A DNA stretch of 64,000 bases from Takakia lepidozioides. Lineage: Eukaryota > Streptophyta > Takakiopsida > Takakiales > Takakiaceae. Below are positions 48,717 to 59,172 of this stretch, in pieces. The position numbers were made by a program, and so were the translations under genes. Below the pieces are notes generated by a model, which saw only the letters and a list, made by a program, of their open reading frames with translations, was not told where the DNA came from and searched no databases. The stretch is taken from positions 78,472,756 through 78,536,755 of the forward strand of contig CM060731.1 in NCBI GenBank assembly GCA_030704615.1, given 5' to 3'. How positions within the stretch are numbered: position 1 is the stretch's first letter; the number at the start of each line of letters is the position of its first letter.

Positions 48717-50258
48717 TGCTGCAACCTCTTGAGCAGTACCCCCTTCCTGCTCAGTCAATGACAAGGCCTCATCCTGCCCCATCATCTCATCATTGAGAAC
48801 CTCCTCATCCCGAGAAGAATCCCCAACCTCATCCATTACAGCTGCCTTCGCTGCCAACTCCCTCTGAACCTCGAGCACCTCCCACATGTGCCATGGATGT
48901 CTACACCTCGTGGTCCTCACCAGCTCGCCCCCACTCGCTGCCTGTACCGTCTCGGTAGGCAGAGAGACCGTCAAGGGAAGTGCACTCCGCACTCTACGTT
49001 GCTCAGCCATAGCCAAGCTGACAATCCAGGTCAAGCAATTGAGATCCATTGCTTGCCCCAACACCTGACGACGTGATGCCTCAGAAAGAGAAGGCACCGC
49101 CGTGGTCCCAGTGGAAAACCCCATAGCCCGCTCTCGCTCGTCGGCATTAGGCTCCACTAACTGCTGCAACTGAGCATCCCACAGGAGGCCAGGTCCACCA
49201 TCCCGAAAAGCATGGGATCCTGGGAAGCTGAGCAGTGTAGGTAATGCTGCTCGTGGTTGACCCACCCTGTTGACCACTGCCAAAGGCGAACGGTCATCGT
49301 GTCTCACACGTTGAGACTGCCTTCCTGTGTCCAAAATGCCATCCACGGTGAGGTGTGCTGGCCGCTGCACCCCATCAAATGCACGCTTGAGCAGTGCGGG
49401 TGGCATCAAGTTAGTCCACCATAGTCGTGGACGATGAGCCCGTGACCCCACTGCAGCTGCATCCAGCAACACTGCTGACCCAAGCCACGACCGGACTTGA
49501 TGCACACTGGCCATCACCCTGGCCCGAGAATCACCCATCAGTGGTACATTCTCCAAGATGTATGCTGGAGATACAGCTTGATGAAGCTGCAAGCAGCGCA
49601 AAATCCGCACCATCTCCCAAAACAGACCCGTCCTCGAGTCTCGCAATCCATTGCCATGCCCGGCTGATGAATGCCCTTGGCAGGGCCAACCTGCCACTAT
49701 CAGATCAATGGAGCCAACCTGCTCCAAATCTTGCGCCCCCAACAAGGAAATGTCTGCTGGCAAGGCTTGTTGGTATCCACGAACTGCAGACACAGGCAAC
49801 AAGTCAGGGTACTGCTGTACCAATTGAGCCACATGGCGTAGTGAGACGCGTCGTGCAATCTCATCCCTCTCCACATACAGGTAACGCCTTACCCGCACAC
49901 CTGCCTGTAGCACAGCAGCCAATCCGGTGCTGATCCCGCCAAACAAGTCCAGAAGGCAAATGCCTTCATCCGGCCGCTGCCACACAAGAGGTGTGGTGTC
50001 CAATGGCGACAACTGAGGTGGCCCTGGTGCAATCACCGCACTCTCCTCCTCTCCTGACGGTACAAAAGCTTCTTCCCAAGCTTGTTGCACCCGTCCATCT
50101 GCAACTTGCCAAATCCTTGCTCGTACCCCACAACGGAGTGTGAGCAACCATGGCAGGCAACTCCGCCGTACCATGCATGTCATCCTGCTCTGCTGGAGGT
50201 GGCACATCCTCTGCATGGGCATTGCCTTCCAGCAACTCTCCAGGCCAACTAACGGCAA
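48714..50258 (-). CDS. DNMT3-like cytosine-C5 DNA methyltransferase encoded by the retrotransposon
   Basis: An uninterrupted 514-codon frame holds a full set of C5-methyltransferase motifs in the standard, non-permuted order: motif I LLDLFGGISTGLAAVLQAG (about residues 102-120), motif IV DLIVAGWPCQGHSSAG with catalytic Cys near 193, motif VI YILENVPLMGDSRARV near 233, motif VIII HRPRLWWTNL near 275, motif IX DERERAMGF near 373, and motif X RRQVLGQAMDLN near 396. The LFDGI/LFGG spacing and the ERE..MGF block resemble DNMT3 rather than plant DRM, whose motifs are permuted. Residues before about 45 are probably out-of-frame protease sequence. The product would methylate cytosines, perhaps the element's own DNA. 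The frame ends in UAG followed by CAACCA. Confidence 0.9.
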   Translation of the reverse strand: MPLVGLESCWKAMPMQRMCHLQQSRMTCMVRRSCLPWLLTLRCGVRARIWQVADGRVQQAWEEAFVPSGEEESAVIAPGPPQLSPLDTTPLVWQRPDEGICLLDLFGGISTGLAAVLQAGVRVRRYLYVERDEIARRVSLRHVAQLVQQYPDLLPVSAVRGYQQALPADISLLGAQDLEQVGSIDLIVAGWPCQGHSSAGHGNGLRDSRTGLFWEMVRILRCLQLHQAVSPAYILENVPLMGDSRARVMASVHQVRSWLGSAVLLDAAAVGSRAHRPRLWWTNLMPPALLKRAFDGVQRPAHLTVDGILDTGRQSQRVRHDDRSPLAVVNRVGQPRAALPTLLSFPGSHAFRDGGPGLLWDAQLQQLVEPNADERERAMGFSTGTTAVPSLSEASRRQVLGQAMDLNCLTWIVSLAMAEQRRVRSALPLTVSLPTETVQAASGGELVRTTRCRHPWHMWEVLEVQRELAAKAAVMDEVGDSSRDEEVLNDEMMGQDEALSLTEQEGGTAQEVAA

Positions 50259-51535
50259 CTGTGAAGGCGGCTAGTGTTGGCATCTTGCCCCGCTGGGCAG
50301 CTGCAATACCCCCAATGAATGTCACAGGGAGCTGTGCACGGCGACCATCCCCTGACTGCCATCCAGGCCTGTAGGATGCTGTCTCCTCCCAGAAATCCAG
50401 GGTGAAGCCCATGGGGTATAACACTGCCCCACCAACGAGGACATCGTAAGAGACCGCGTCTGTCACAATGGCCTTGGCTCGCATCACTGAGCCATCTACA
50501 GGATGATCCGGCTGCAGTCTAATAGCCAACTGATGCCGTGTCATGCCGCGAGCCTGCTCTGATCCTCCCAGAGATGTCTGTATCTGGAAAGGACAAGGCT
50601 CCATATCCGCCTCCATGAGGCCCAAACCTGCAATAGCAGCTCTGCCCAACATCAGTGGCTGAGCTCCTGAGTCCAACAAGACCCGCAGTGGCCGGTACTT
50701 CTTGCCTGCCGGTCCACTCAAAGTGAAAATGCCTCCCTGGTTGTCTAACAAGACAACTCCAGGTGTCACCATGGCGCGCTCAATGGCTGGCCTAGCTGGC
50801 AGCTCCGTCAACCTGGCAGCTGCAACTTGCCATGGCGCAGCCGTGGCAGTCTTGACCCTCAAATCCGAGGATCCCTCTGCCACTATACCTTCCACTAACT
50901 CCGCAGAAGATGAAGTGACCTCCCCACTCTCACAGAGAGTTGCTGCTAGTCTGAACACTGCAGCTGGTCTCACCCCCGGCGTCGCAATCATGGTTGCCGA
51001 GAACAGTGGGGCTTGACACACAGAGGTGGCTGCCCCCAATAACACACCGGCTGCACTAGCCTTGGTAGCAGGTGTCAGTGCTGCACGTGTAGCTCTCCCC
51101 AATGGCATAGTAACCTCCGCCTCGGTAACAGTCGGGCGAGAACTAGGTGCCATGGATGGCGTTGACACTGTCTCCGCCAAGGTGAATGACTGAGGCAGCC
51201 TCGCCTGACGGCTTGCCTCCCCACGTTGTGGATCCAACTCCACCTCTGCACCTCGTGGCTCAGGAACTCGTGCTGCTCCTCGAGTCACGGCTGCAGCAGA
51301 CTCCACCTGCTCTAGTGGTAGTGCTGCTCCGCACATGAATCCCATGCCTCCCATATCTCCTCCCTCAGGAGCAGGAGGTGGACCATCCCGCCTGGGAGCC
51401 GGTACCGCCTGAGCTATAGCCATGGCAGCGAGCCTCTGCTCTAGCTGCTGAAGCCGATTGGCCATGCCTTGGTCAACACCCTGACCTCCGCGTCCTTGGC
51501 CATGTGGAGCTTGCCCTTGGCCTGCACCTCGTCAA
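49966..51535 (-). CDS. gag C-terminus plus retropepsin-like protease (copy 2)
   Basis: An open minus frame runs from the inversion breakpoint. Its first residues are Gly/Gln-rich (GAGQGQAPHGQGRGGQ). A coiled-coil-like start MANRLQQLEQRLAAMAIAQA is followed by a long low-complexity linker. The aspartic protease core then follows: LRVLLDSGAQPLMLGRAAI with the DSGA catalytic triad, and YDVLVGGAVLYPMGFTLDFW. The capsid domain upstream is absent. The frame ends at 49966 after running about 290 bases into the methyltransferase region out of phase. In copy 1 the same junction is in phase, so the frame break here reflects one extra G near 50132. Confidence 0.8.
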
Positions 51536-53440
51536 TGCTGCAGAGTCTAAGTATAGCTCATATGAGGGAGAATGCTTAGCTGCAGTGTGGGCCGTGGCAC
51601 ACTTCAGGTGCTATTTATACGGCAATCTCTTCACCCTTGTCACGGATCACCAACCACTCAAGTGGTTGATGGAGTCAGACAAGCTTACGGGGAAGCTTGC
51701 ACGGTGGGCACTCATCCTTCAAGAGTATGACTTTCAGGTGGTGCATCGACCGGGTTTGGTCAATCGAAATGCAGATGGGTTGAGTCGCAATCCATGCACG
51801 AGCCAGCAGGATGACACTGGAGCTCGGTGGCATGGTGAGACGGACGAGGAGATGGTGCCCGGATAGCATGCATCTGCATTTCTGTGTATCTTGGCAGCGG
51901 AAGGCCAGGTTGGACCTACAACAGGGATGACTGTAGATCAAGTGTCTGAGGACCCTGAGGCCAGCAATGAGCAGGGTGGCGCCAAAGATATACATGAGGA
52001 TTCAGTTGTGTTGGACTACCTCCGCAGTGGAGACACGGCAGCCACTATGACTGCCCAGGAGAGGGATCGGATCCTACAACGAGCCAAGAGGTTCAGGTGG
52101 GAGGGGACACACCTGCTCCGAGTGTGGGAGAATGGTCGAGTGAGGATTGTGCCTCACCCAACACAGCGGGCACGGTTAGTGCGGCATGCCCATGAGGAGT
52201 TGGGGCATTTTGGGGTGCGACGCACTCATAGTCTACTGCAGGGGCAGTATTGGTGGCGTGGTATGCACACAGAGGTGCAACAATTTGTGGCTAGGTGCAT
52301 GGTGTGTGACAGGGTGCGTGCTTCATTCAACGCCCCTACTCCACAATTGCACCCTCTTCCGATCATGGGATTGGGCTACATGTGGAGTCTTGACTTCGCA
52401 GGGCCGTTGCCACTGACCATGCGCCACAACAAGTACGTGTTGGTGATGGTGGAGCACTTCTCCAAGTGGATTGAATTGGTTCCATTGCCTGATAAGGCTA
52501 GTGAGGGAGCTGCGTATGCATTCTTGGATTGTGTGCTTAGCCGATTCGGTGCTCCAGCTGAGGTACTCACGGACCAAGGGAGAGAGTTCTTGGGGGAGTT
52601 TCAGGTTTTGTGTGACAAGACCTTGATAGACCACCGCACCACTTCTCGGGATCATCCTGAGGCCGATGGCTTGGCAGAGAGAGTTGTTCAGACAGTAAAG
52701 AGGGGTTTGCGCAAGTATGGCTTGCAGAAGGGACACCTAGGAGATTGGGACCTTCAGTTACCCTGGCTAGCCATGGGCTACAGGTTCAGCAAGCAAGCAT
52801 CACTTGCCTCCTTCTCACCATACTTTCTTCTCTTTGGCCGAGAGCCGGATTTGCCTACATCCATTCGCAGAGAAGCTGCTACAGTTCTTAACCTTGACGA
52901 TCCGGACGTGTGGGCACGTGCATGTGAGCAGCGTGCAGAGTTGTTCAAGAGAGTCATGCCCATGGCTTTCGAGAACCTTGCCATTGCACAACACCGTGAT
53001 ACGTTGAGGTATGCTACCATACGTGGTGGGGGCTATCGTCCTGGGGTTCGGAGATTCAACCCTGGTGACTATGTCTATCTGCAGCAGACTGCTCCTACGA
53101 CCCTGGATGTGACTGCAGGACGTGTTATTTTGAGGGTTCGAGAGGTTTTGCCCTCAGGCGTCTTGGTCTTGGAGGGTCGGGATGGCATAACTTGGAAGGA
53201 CCATGTGCGTAATTGTGCGCCATGTCACCTTCCGAATGTCGATGACAGGATTGACCCAAACCTGGCAGTGGTATCTGCAGGTTTGAGGTGCATGTTGTGT
53301 GGGTCTGCTAAAGGGGCAGCCACCATGCTGGTGTGTGATCGATGCTCTAGAGGTTGGCATATGGGATGCTTGACTCCACCTCTTGAGATGGTTCCGGATG
53401 GGGATTGATTATGTCCACAATACATTGGATAGTGGGAGTG
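51533..53440 (+). pseudogene. RNase H end, integrase and C-terminal PHD finger (copy 2)
   Basis: RNase H continues with AESKYSSYEGECLAAVWAVA and TDHQPLKWLMES. A TGG-to-TAG change stops the frame at 51864; copy 1 has Trp there. From 51891 a 505-codon frame carries the integrase HHCC finger (HAHEELGHFGVRRTH...CMVCDR), the DDE core (WSLDFAGPLPL, VLTDQGREFLGEF, ADGLAERVVQTVKRGL) and a C-terminal domain (RRFNPGDYVYLQQTAPTTLD). After it comes a C4HC3-type PHD finger, LRCMLCGSAKGAATMLVCDR, CSRGWHMGCLTPPLEMVPDG, cut by TGA at the last Trp. Copy 3 keeps WLCPHCLG. The PHD occupies the place where many gypsy elements have a chromodomain. Confidence 0.85.
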
Positions 53441-53691
53441 GATACAACCATAGAAGGCTAACAAGCAACGCAAGGCCCAGCTACAGGATACCTTGAATAC
53501 ACGAAGTCCTGGCTCAAGTTCACAGATTGCAAGACGGCGACTAACGATGGGGCTACTCTTGTACCCGGCCTCTTGGTCTATAGAGTTTGAGTACGATAGG
53601 GACAGTGATAGAGGACTTAGTACGGCTATGGCTATTACGTCTTGTAGCTATCTGGAGGTAGAGGGACCTATCCACCAGCTAGGGGGGCGAT

Positions 53692-53776
53692 TGTGGTAGA
53701 CTACTTTATTGTGCATATATGTGTGGTGTGGTTTGGACAGCGATGTAGTTGTGTAGCGATATGTATGCGCACGACA
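53692..53776 (+). repeat. 85-bp 3' LTR of copy 2
   Basis: Starts TGTGGTAGACTAC, ends GCGCACGACA, and is preceded by the purine tract AGGGGGGCGAT. TGT...ACA ends are canonical for LTRs, though the length is very short. A second 85-bp copy lies at 54130-54214. Confidence 0.65.
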
Positions 53777-53778
53777 GC

Positions 53779-54128
53779 TGTCAAGTTAAATAAGCACAGT
53801 GTGAAAACAGCTAGCATAAAACTAGTTGTTTGTATTTAACACTTGGATTTAGGTCAAGTGTTAAATCAGGTGTCAAGTTTAGTTTGACACCTGGTCCGTC
53901 TTATCTTCACGAGAGCGGCAGTCGCGCGGCTCATCTCTCTCGAGTTGAGCCTGCGCGACCGAGCTCTTGCATCGTTTAGGACTGAGTGTGCTTATGATGG
54001 GAGTATAGGTTGTTGTGGGGTGGAGTCCCCATAGCTTGGGGTGCCCCTGGCTCGACTTCTATTCTAAAGAGTGATGGTTTTGGTTGTCATGTTTTGTGTC
54101 AACAGTGTGTTCTTAGCTTTTCTTATCA
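53779..54128 (+). mobile_element. 350-bp copy of family X unit between two gypsy LTRs
   Basis: Almost identical to 45197-45546 (one clear change, GTGG to GCGG). It stops exactly where the right hairpin arm would start. It is sandwiched between the two 85-bp LTR copies. Confidence 0.7.
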
Positions 54129-54129
54129 T

Positions 54130-54214
54130 TGTGGTAGACTACTTTATTGTGCATATATGTGTGGTGTGGTTTGGACAGCGATGTAGTTGTGTAGCGATAT
54201 GTATGCGCACGACA
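54130..54214 (+). repeat. second 85-bp gypsy LTR copy
   Basis: Same sequence and length as 53692-53776. It is followed by AGTTGTTCAATAACATGG, with no gypsy internal region after it. It is either a solo LTR or part of a rearranged junction. No 5-bp target duplication is evident. Confidence 0.65.
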
Positions 54215-54309
54215 AGTTGTTCAATAACATGGATATCACCTAAAAGAGGTGCATCTAGAAAAGACACATCATTGAGAGGAGGTGACATGTAGGGAAGGCA
54301 CAACAGTGG

Positions 54310-54362
54310 CTTAGTGATTTTTGACACTAATTCGTAGTCTCTTCTTTAAGAGCCAATAAAGT
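54310..54362. repeat. right arm of the 9.3-kb-spaced inverted repeat
   Basis: Reverse-complement partner of 45017-45077, sharing GGCTTAG, GATTTTTGACACT and CGTAGTCTCTTCTT. Confidence 0.55.
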
Positions 54363-54586
54363 AAAACAAAAATAAAACACTTAAGAATAGATAAATATAA
54401 CCGGATCACTCAATAACCAGTGTGACAACCGGAACTACTGATAATCTACGGTTCAAATGGCTTTCGCACTATTGATTACCGAGGGGTATGAGATTTTATT
54501 TTTTTTGAGAATTTAAAATTTGACTAATCACCGGCAGGTATGAAATTTCCAAAAAATTGATGTCTGTAATGGGCAGTTATAGAATA

Positions 54587-56288
54587 AGGCCCCGGCCGCA
54601 CCTGCCAATTAGTACGTCAATCAAGTTAGGTAATTGACGTTAGCGGCAGGGAGACGGCCGCATACGGAGAAGCCAGTTAGATAACCGGCCGATTAACAGC
54701 TGTTAAACGCTGTAACGGGGAGAGGGCGAGATTTAACACCTCCATGGAGCATGGAGGAGGTGAAACTCGGTCAACAATTAAAAATCGGGCAGTGGTGGAG
54801 AGGTGCAGGTGCTAGACGCTCGCGATGGCGGGGAGAGTAGAGAGGTTCTTGCAGGGCAGGCGCTCGCGATGGCATAGAGTGTAGAGGGGAGAGGCTCTTG
54901 CAGGCAGTGTGTGTCTCATTTTTTTTATCCAGAGATTGCAAGGGAGAGTGTAGGAGAGAGTGTAGGAGAGAGTATAGCATGTCTTCCACAGACACCACAT
55001 GCAGTGGTGATGGCTTTAGGGCTGGTTATGAACTCACCAAACTTGACCTGCATTAATATAGTTGGAAGCTGGTTAGAATTCACTGACCATCATGACATAG
55101 AATGTTGTCAAGCATGTCTGGTTATAAGTTTGATGAAAAGCTAGTGTGCTCATTCACCATTCCCTGGAAACACCGCCTACTACGTAAGATTATGGGCTAA
55201 AAGTGGGTTGCACATGGTTCATTGCACCAAGCTGAGGCCGATCCGATTAGGAAAACTGAGGATCTGTTGTGCAGGCTTGTATATACAAGAACAGTAATTC
55301 AGATTCAGACAAGTGAAAACAATAATTCAACAAACAATAAATCATTTGTCTAATTAATCACCTCTTGCGCTTACTACAATCAGAGGGCAAGAGAGACATC
55401 TCACCTAAAAAGTTGATGAGCAGTTGCTGGTGCAGTGGATGTTATGCCAGTACCAGGAGCCCATAAAACAGTAGGTGTGGTAAGTGCATGCATTTCTCCA
55501 TTACCCAACTCAGTATTCTCCCTCCTTGTCAAGCCCCCTCAAATTCCACAAGCCAGACCATAAAATTAGCTTCAAGCAGGAGCATTCACATTGTGATTAT
55601 CACAACAGCTTCATTAATGTAAAGGAGAAACGCACATTTCCAGTTTCCAACGTGTTAGTGAGAGTCCGCACAACCTCCTCTTGATGTGCACGTCATTTAC
55701 CTGCCTGGGCCGACTGCCATGACATCCAACCCCCTAAACTTAAACTACTTCTTGCTCAAGTTTATTCAACTTGATGCGACTTGATTCAAGCTGCTGCACA
55801 TATGCCTGTACTACACAACCAACCACCCCTCACTCTCAGCTAAAGACCTACATATGTTCACGGCATTCGGTGTCTACTTGTGCCACAGACTTGAAACTGA
55901 AGCATACAACACATGTATCAGCCTTTGATCCAAGAGAAAACTACCTTTTTGCTGAGCGGGGAAGCTTCGTAACTCATGTGGAAAAAAAAAGACACCATTT
56001 TGGAATGCAATTGTGCGGCGCTAGGAGAAACGTCCATGCCAGTGACCAAGTAGAGAAAGAACAGGATTGCAGGGATTGTAGGGACGACCGAGGAGGCTGA
56101 ACATGGGAGGAGAGAAAGTGGTTCACGCGGGCAGGAAAGAAAACCGGGCAGCAGCACGGTTTCTTAACCGCGACTTGCCCAGTTAACTAGATGGCAAGGG
56201 CGGCCGGGTCCTTAATTAACTATCGGGCCGGTCACTTAACTGTCCGGTTAGCCGTCGGTTAGCTAACCGGCAGGTGCGGCAGGGGCCT
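54587..56288. mobile_element. inverted-repeat-bounded unit, AACCGG-rich
   Basis: A 20-bp arm (54587-54606) and its reverse complement (56269-56288) match at 19 of 20 positions. Further out, ATAACCAGTG (54413) and CACTGGTATA (56309) suggest nested ends of the same CCGGTTA-rich family as 19385-20205. Inside are a short duplicated block with CGCTCGCGATGGC (54817 and 54862), a GAGAGTGTAG tandem repeat near 54951, and no recognisable gene. Confidence 0.5.
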
Positions 56289-56722
56289 AACAATGATAAC
56301 CGCCGAACACTGGTATATAGTAGTATATACCAGATACAGGGGTTGATAACACCCGGGGTCGGTTCAATCCAAGATCAAACAACACTGGTCTACACCAAAA
56401 TTTGACAGAATAATAAGTTATGTGGAAATGCACAGATATTTTGTGGGGTGTGCTGACTCCTCACTGCCTGCTCTTTATCCACTTCCTTCCGCTTCTGGGT
56501 CCCCCTACAACAACTCGGGGAAGCTTGTTGTGCTTGTGACTTCGATTGAACAGTTGGGTTGTAATTTGAAGAGAGCGAGAGAGAGAGAGACCAGTGGGGA
56601 AGTGCGGGAGAATTGCATAGGAGTAACTTCAACCTTTGAAGCTGAAGACGAAGAGAGGAAGCCCAGAGGTAGACAGAAAGGTGAGATTAGGGGAGGAGGA
56701 AGTTGAGAGGGAGGAAACAGAG

Positions 56723-58174
56723 ATGGTGGTGGCAATGGCGCCCATAATCCCGCTTCCCCTGCATGTGATATCTCCGCAAGCACAGGCTCAGAGCCAGGCC
56801 CGGACCTGCAAAGTAAGTCCAAGGGGAACAGTGGCATGCATGTCATCGCACAACAATACGCCCAAACTGGAGCCCTTCAGTCGCAGCCGCATCAGTCGTC
56901 TCGTGCGGGAGCCTTCTCTTCTCGAAAAAGCTGAGCATGCTCTTTCTGGTAAGAAACTTGTCGTTAGAGCAAGACCGATTAAAGATTCTCCCCCCTTCCC
57001 ATATTTAAAAATGCACTACCTACCTCTTACCCTGCACCCTTTATATGGAATATGGAAGGCAGATTCGGGAAAGAGACGAAGTCGGTGTTTCATATACATT
57101 TCTAGCAGTGTGCTTCACATGTTTTGTGTAACTCTTGCCCACTCAGGATTGGCTGCTCCTTGCGTGGCCTTCGTCATCCAAGTATTCTCGCGCATTATTC
57201 TTGGAAACATCTGGTGTGCCTTCTGTTGGGTTGCAGATTTTGTAAATTGGACCTTTGAGGATACATGTTGACGATGTTGCAGAGAGTTTTCAGGGAGATT
57301 ATTAAGACACCTTGATTTCTAATCCAGCAGTGTGTGGTTGCAGAGCGGTGTACTCAGTTGGAAGGGGATGAGGCATATCGCTGTTGGGAAGCACTTTTTG
57401 AGTTTGAGGACCTCAAGGTTAGTTAATTGTAAGGGAGCACATGCCAATTGCGAGGATCATAACAGTTGCACTCTCATAATCAGTTAGAGACTGGGCCACG
57501 AGAGCTAGCAAGAGGTAACGACCAGTGGTAGCAACTTATTCACGTTGGTCTCTCAGGTTGTGCCTTCTGACAAGGCATCTTGCAAGAGTTTCCCGAAGAG
57601 GCTAGGAGTGGATGCTCAGATATATCAGAGAAGCCACTTCAAATGTTGATGTGGAGAGGTCTGCAAAAGATTGACAATGAGATTGGTGCATTTGTGCAGG
57701 AGGAATATGAGGTGAAGTGTGGCAAAGCTTCCAGTGATGATCGAGGAAACGCATGCCGCCCACTCGAGCGCTTTGAGAATTTGGTTCGCCAGTCAGGTCA
57801 ATTTGCTTTTCCCTCTTCTACCTTCCTTGGCCAATGATCACAGATGGAAGGAACCTTACCCATTTTGATGCCGGGATGACAGTTTCTTTGTTAATGTTCT
57901 TCCCTCTGTATTTCTTGGTCATGCAGGTGGGGTGTCAGGGTTGATAGACAATGTGAGGATGGTGGCAAAGGCCACTAAGCTGCACCAGCACCCTGGTGAC
58001 ATAGCAGCTCCCAACCCCAGACCAATATTTCCAGAGGACGGGGCGCTGCCTAAGAGTGTGGAAGAGGAGCACATGGATGATTCTGCACTCCTGCCTGAAT
58101 CATCAAACACACGGATGCTACGCCACCGAGGTCCCACGGCTCCTTGGTTCACCCATCCTCCTGATCACACCTGA
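56723..58174 (+). CDS. CCG-binding protein 1 (CBP1/MEE14)-like
   Basis: Four exons (56723-56948, 57344-57417, about 57589-57796, about 57927-58174) join in phase into about 251 codons. The conserved core reads PKLEPFSRSRISRLVREPSL with LEKAEHALSERC, then LEGDEAYRCWEALFEFEDLK (exon 2) and ENLVRQSGGVSGLIDNV at the exon 3-4 junction. This order resembles the small plant family of Arabidopsis CBP1/MEE14, described as a central-cell regulator linked to pollen-tube guidance. The identification is from memory of the motifs, without alignment. Exon 3's acceptor (AAGAG before 57589) is weak; an upstream acceptor at 57557 would lead to an early stop. The tail after residue 180 is polar with no known domain. 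Confidence 0.55.
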
Positions 58175-59172
58175 CTGCAAAAATCCTTCACTTGATCTTG
58201 CCGCCCACGATTTGTACAATATATGCGAGGAAATTTTGTAAATAGAAGCTGATACAGCAGGCGTGTATAAACCTGAGCAGAGTATTATGGACTTGCCCAT
58301 TGGAAAACAGGTGGAGATGGTGTGAGGTAGATCTCCACCATGAATGCGAGTTTAAGAGAAGGACACTAGTCGTTTGTACATACGTTAGTGAGTGATGAAA
58401 GGAGGTGAGTATGGCGATTTCCATGCTTTTGTAGATAACATGGGGTGTGTGGAACATAGGTTCTTGTTTAAAGTTGGATTGGAGTTTTTGAAGAAGGCAC
58501 ATTTCTGCGTAGAAGTTAACAGTGATGGAAGATCAGGTCTCCAGTTACATTAGGAGAAAGGAGAGCTCCATCTGTGAGCCACTAGTTTGATGTAAGTAGC
58601 AGGTGTTCTAGGTTGCTCATGATAAGCTGTACATATCTTAAACCTTGTCAGAGTTGTTGGCCTCTGCTTCCATTACAATTTCTAAAGAGACCACAACAGA
58701 TGATTCTACTTCGCCCTATTTTGTATGTAATGTCAACCTATATTTGCACACTCGAATACTCTCATGTACATCAGTAGTTGATATTCTACTGACACAGCAG
58801 GGTGCTACAAACATCTGCAATTTCTGTGGGCTTGCAAATTACAGGTGCTAATCCAACCAAACCTGGGTCTCCAGCCTTAGGGCTAAAGCTGCTTCACCAT
58901 ATTTCCTTTACTCTTAGTCACTGATGCAGTTAGAAAGGTCCTCTCTAGGTTGTGCAGTCAGTGACCCTAGAATACACATCATTTTGCTCCAAGTTAATGC
59001 ACCATTATGCTTTCTGATGATACAAGTTGCCTGGAGTTGATCTTTAAAACTCCACCCTAGGTCTGTCATGATCAATATGAAAAGATCTAAAAGCATTTTT
59101 AATGTCCAGTTGAAGATGATATGAATACATGCTATTTACTGTCGGAAATTACGCCAAATAATGCTCTGAAGT
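58175..59172. other. intergenic between convergent genes
   Basis: This contains the 3' regions of the CBP1-like and ALG11 genes. No gene or repeat was recognised. Confidence 0.45.

Larger units (their letters stand above)
47500..53776. mobile_element. Ty3/gypsy element with DNA methyltransferase and PHD finger, copy 2 (internally inverted)
   Basis: The segment 47500-51535 carries gag end, protease, methyltransferase, RT and the first half of RNase H on the minus strand. 51533-53440 carries the rest of RNase H, integrase and PHD finger on the plus strand, followed by a purine tract and an 85-bp LTR. The break lies inside RNase H: the minus part stops after FVVAYAT, and the plus part resumes at AESKYSSYEGECLAAVWAVA. 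Copy 1 is continuous across this point. The capsid part of gag and the 5' LTR are missing. Coding parts are listed separately. Confidence 0.85.

Noticed and set aside
49427-49933. 168-codon plus frame antisense to the methyltransferase
   Set aside because: Shadow of the methyltransferase frame; no independent motifs.
50150-51016. Plus-strand frames antisense to the protease region
   Set aside because: Shadows of the gag-protease frame on the minus strand.
53780-54130. Interpretation of the 350-bp family X copy as a proven LTR of the gypsy element
   Set aside because: It lacks the purine tract and shares no ends with the 85-bp LTRs, and its relatives at 25.8 and 45.2 kb stand apart from gypsy sequence. 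It is a separate family.
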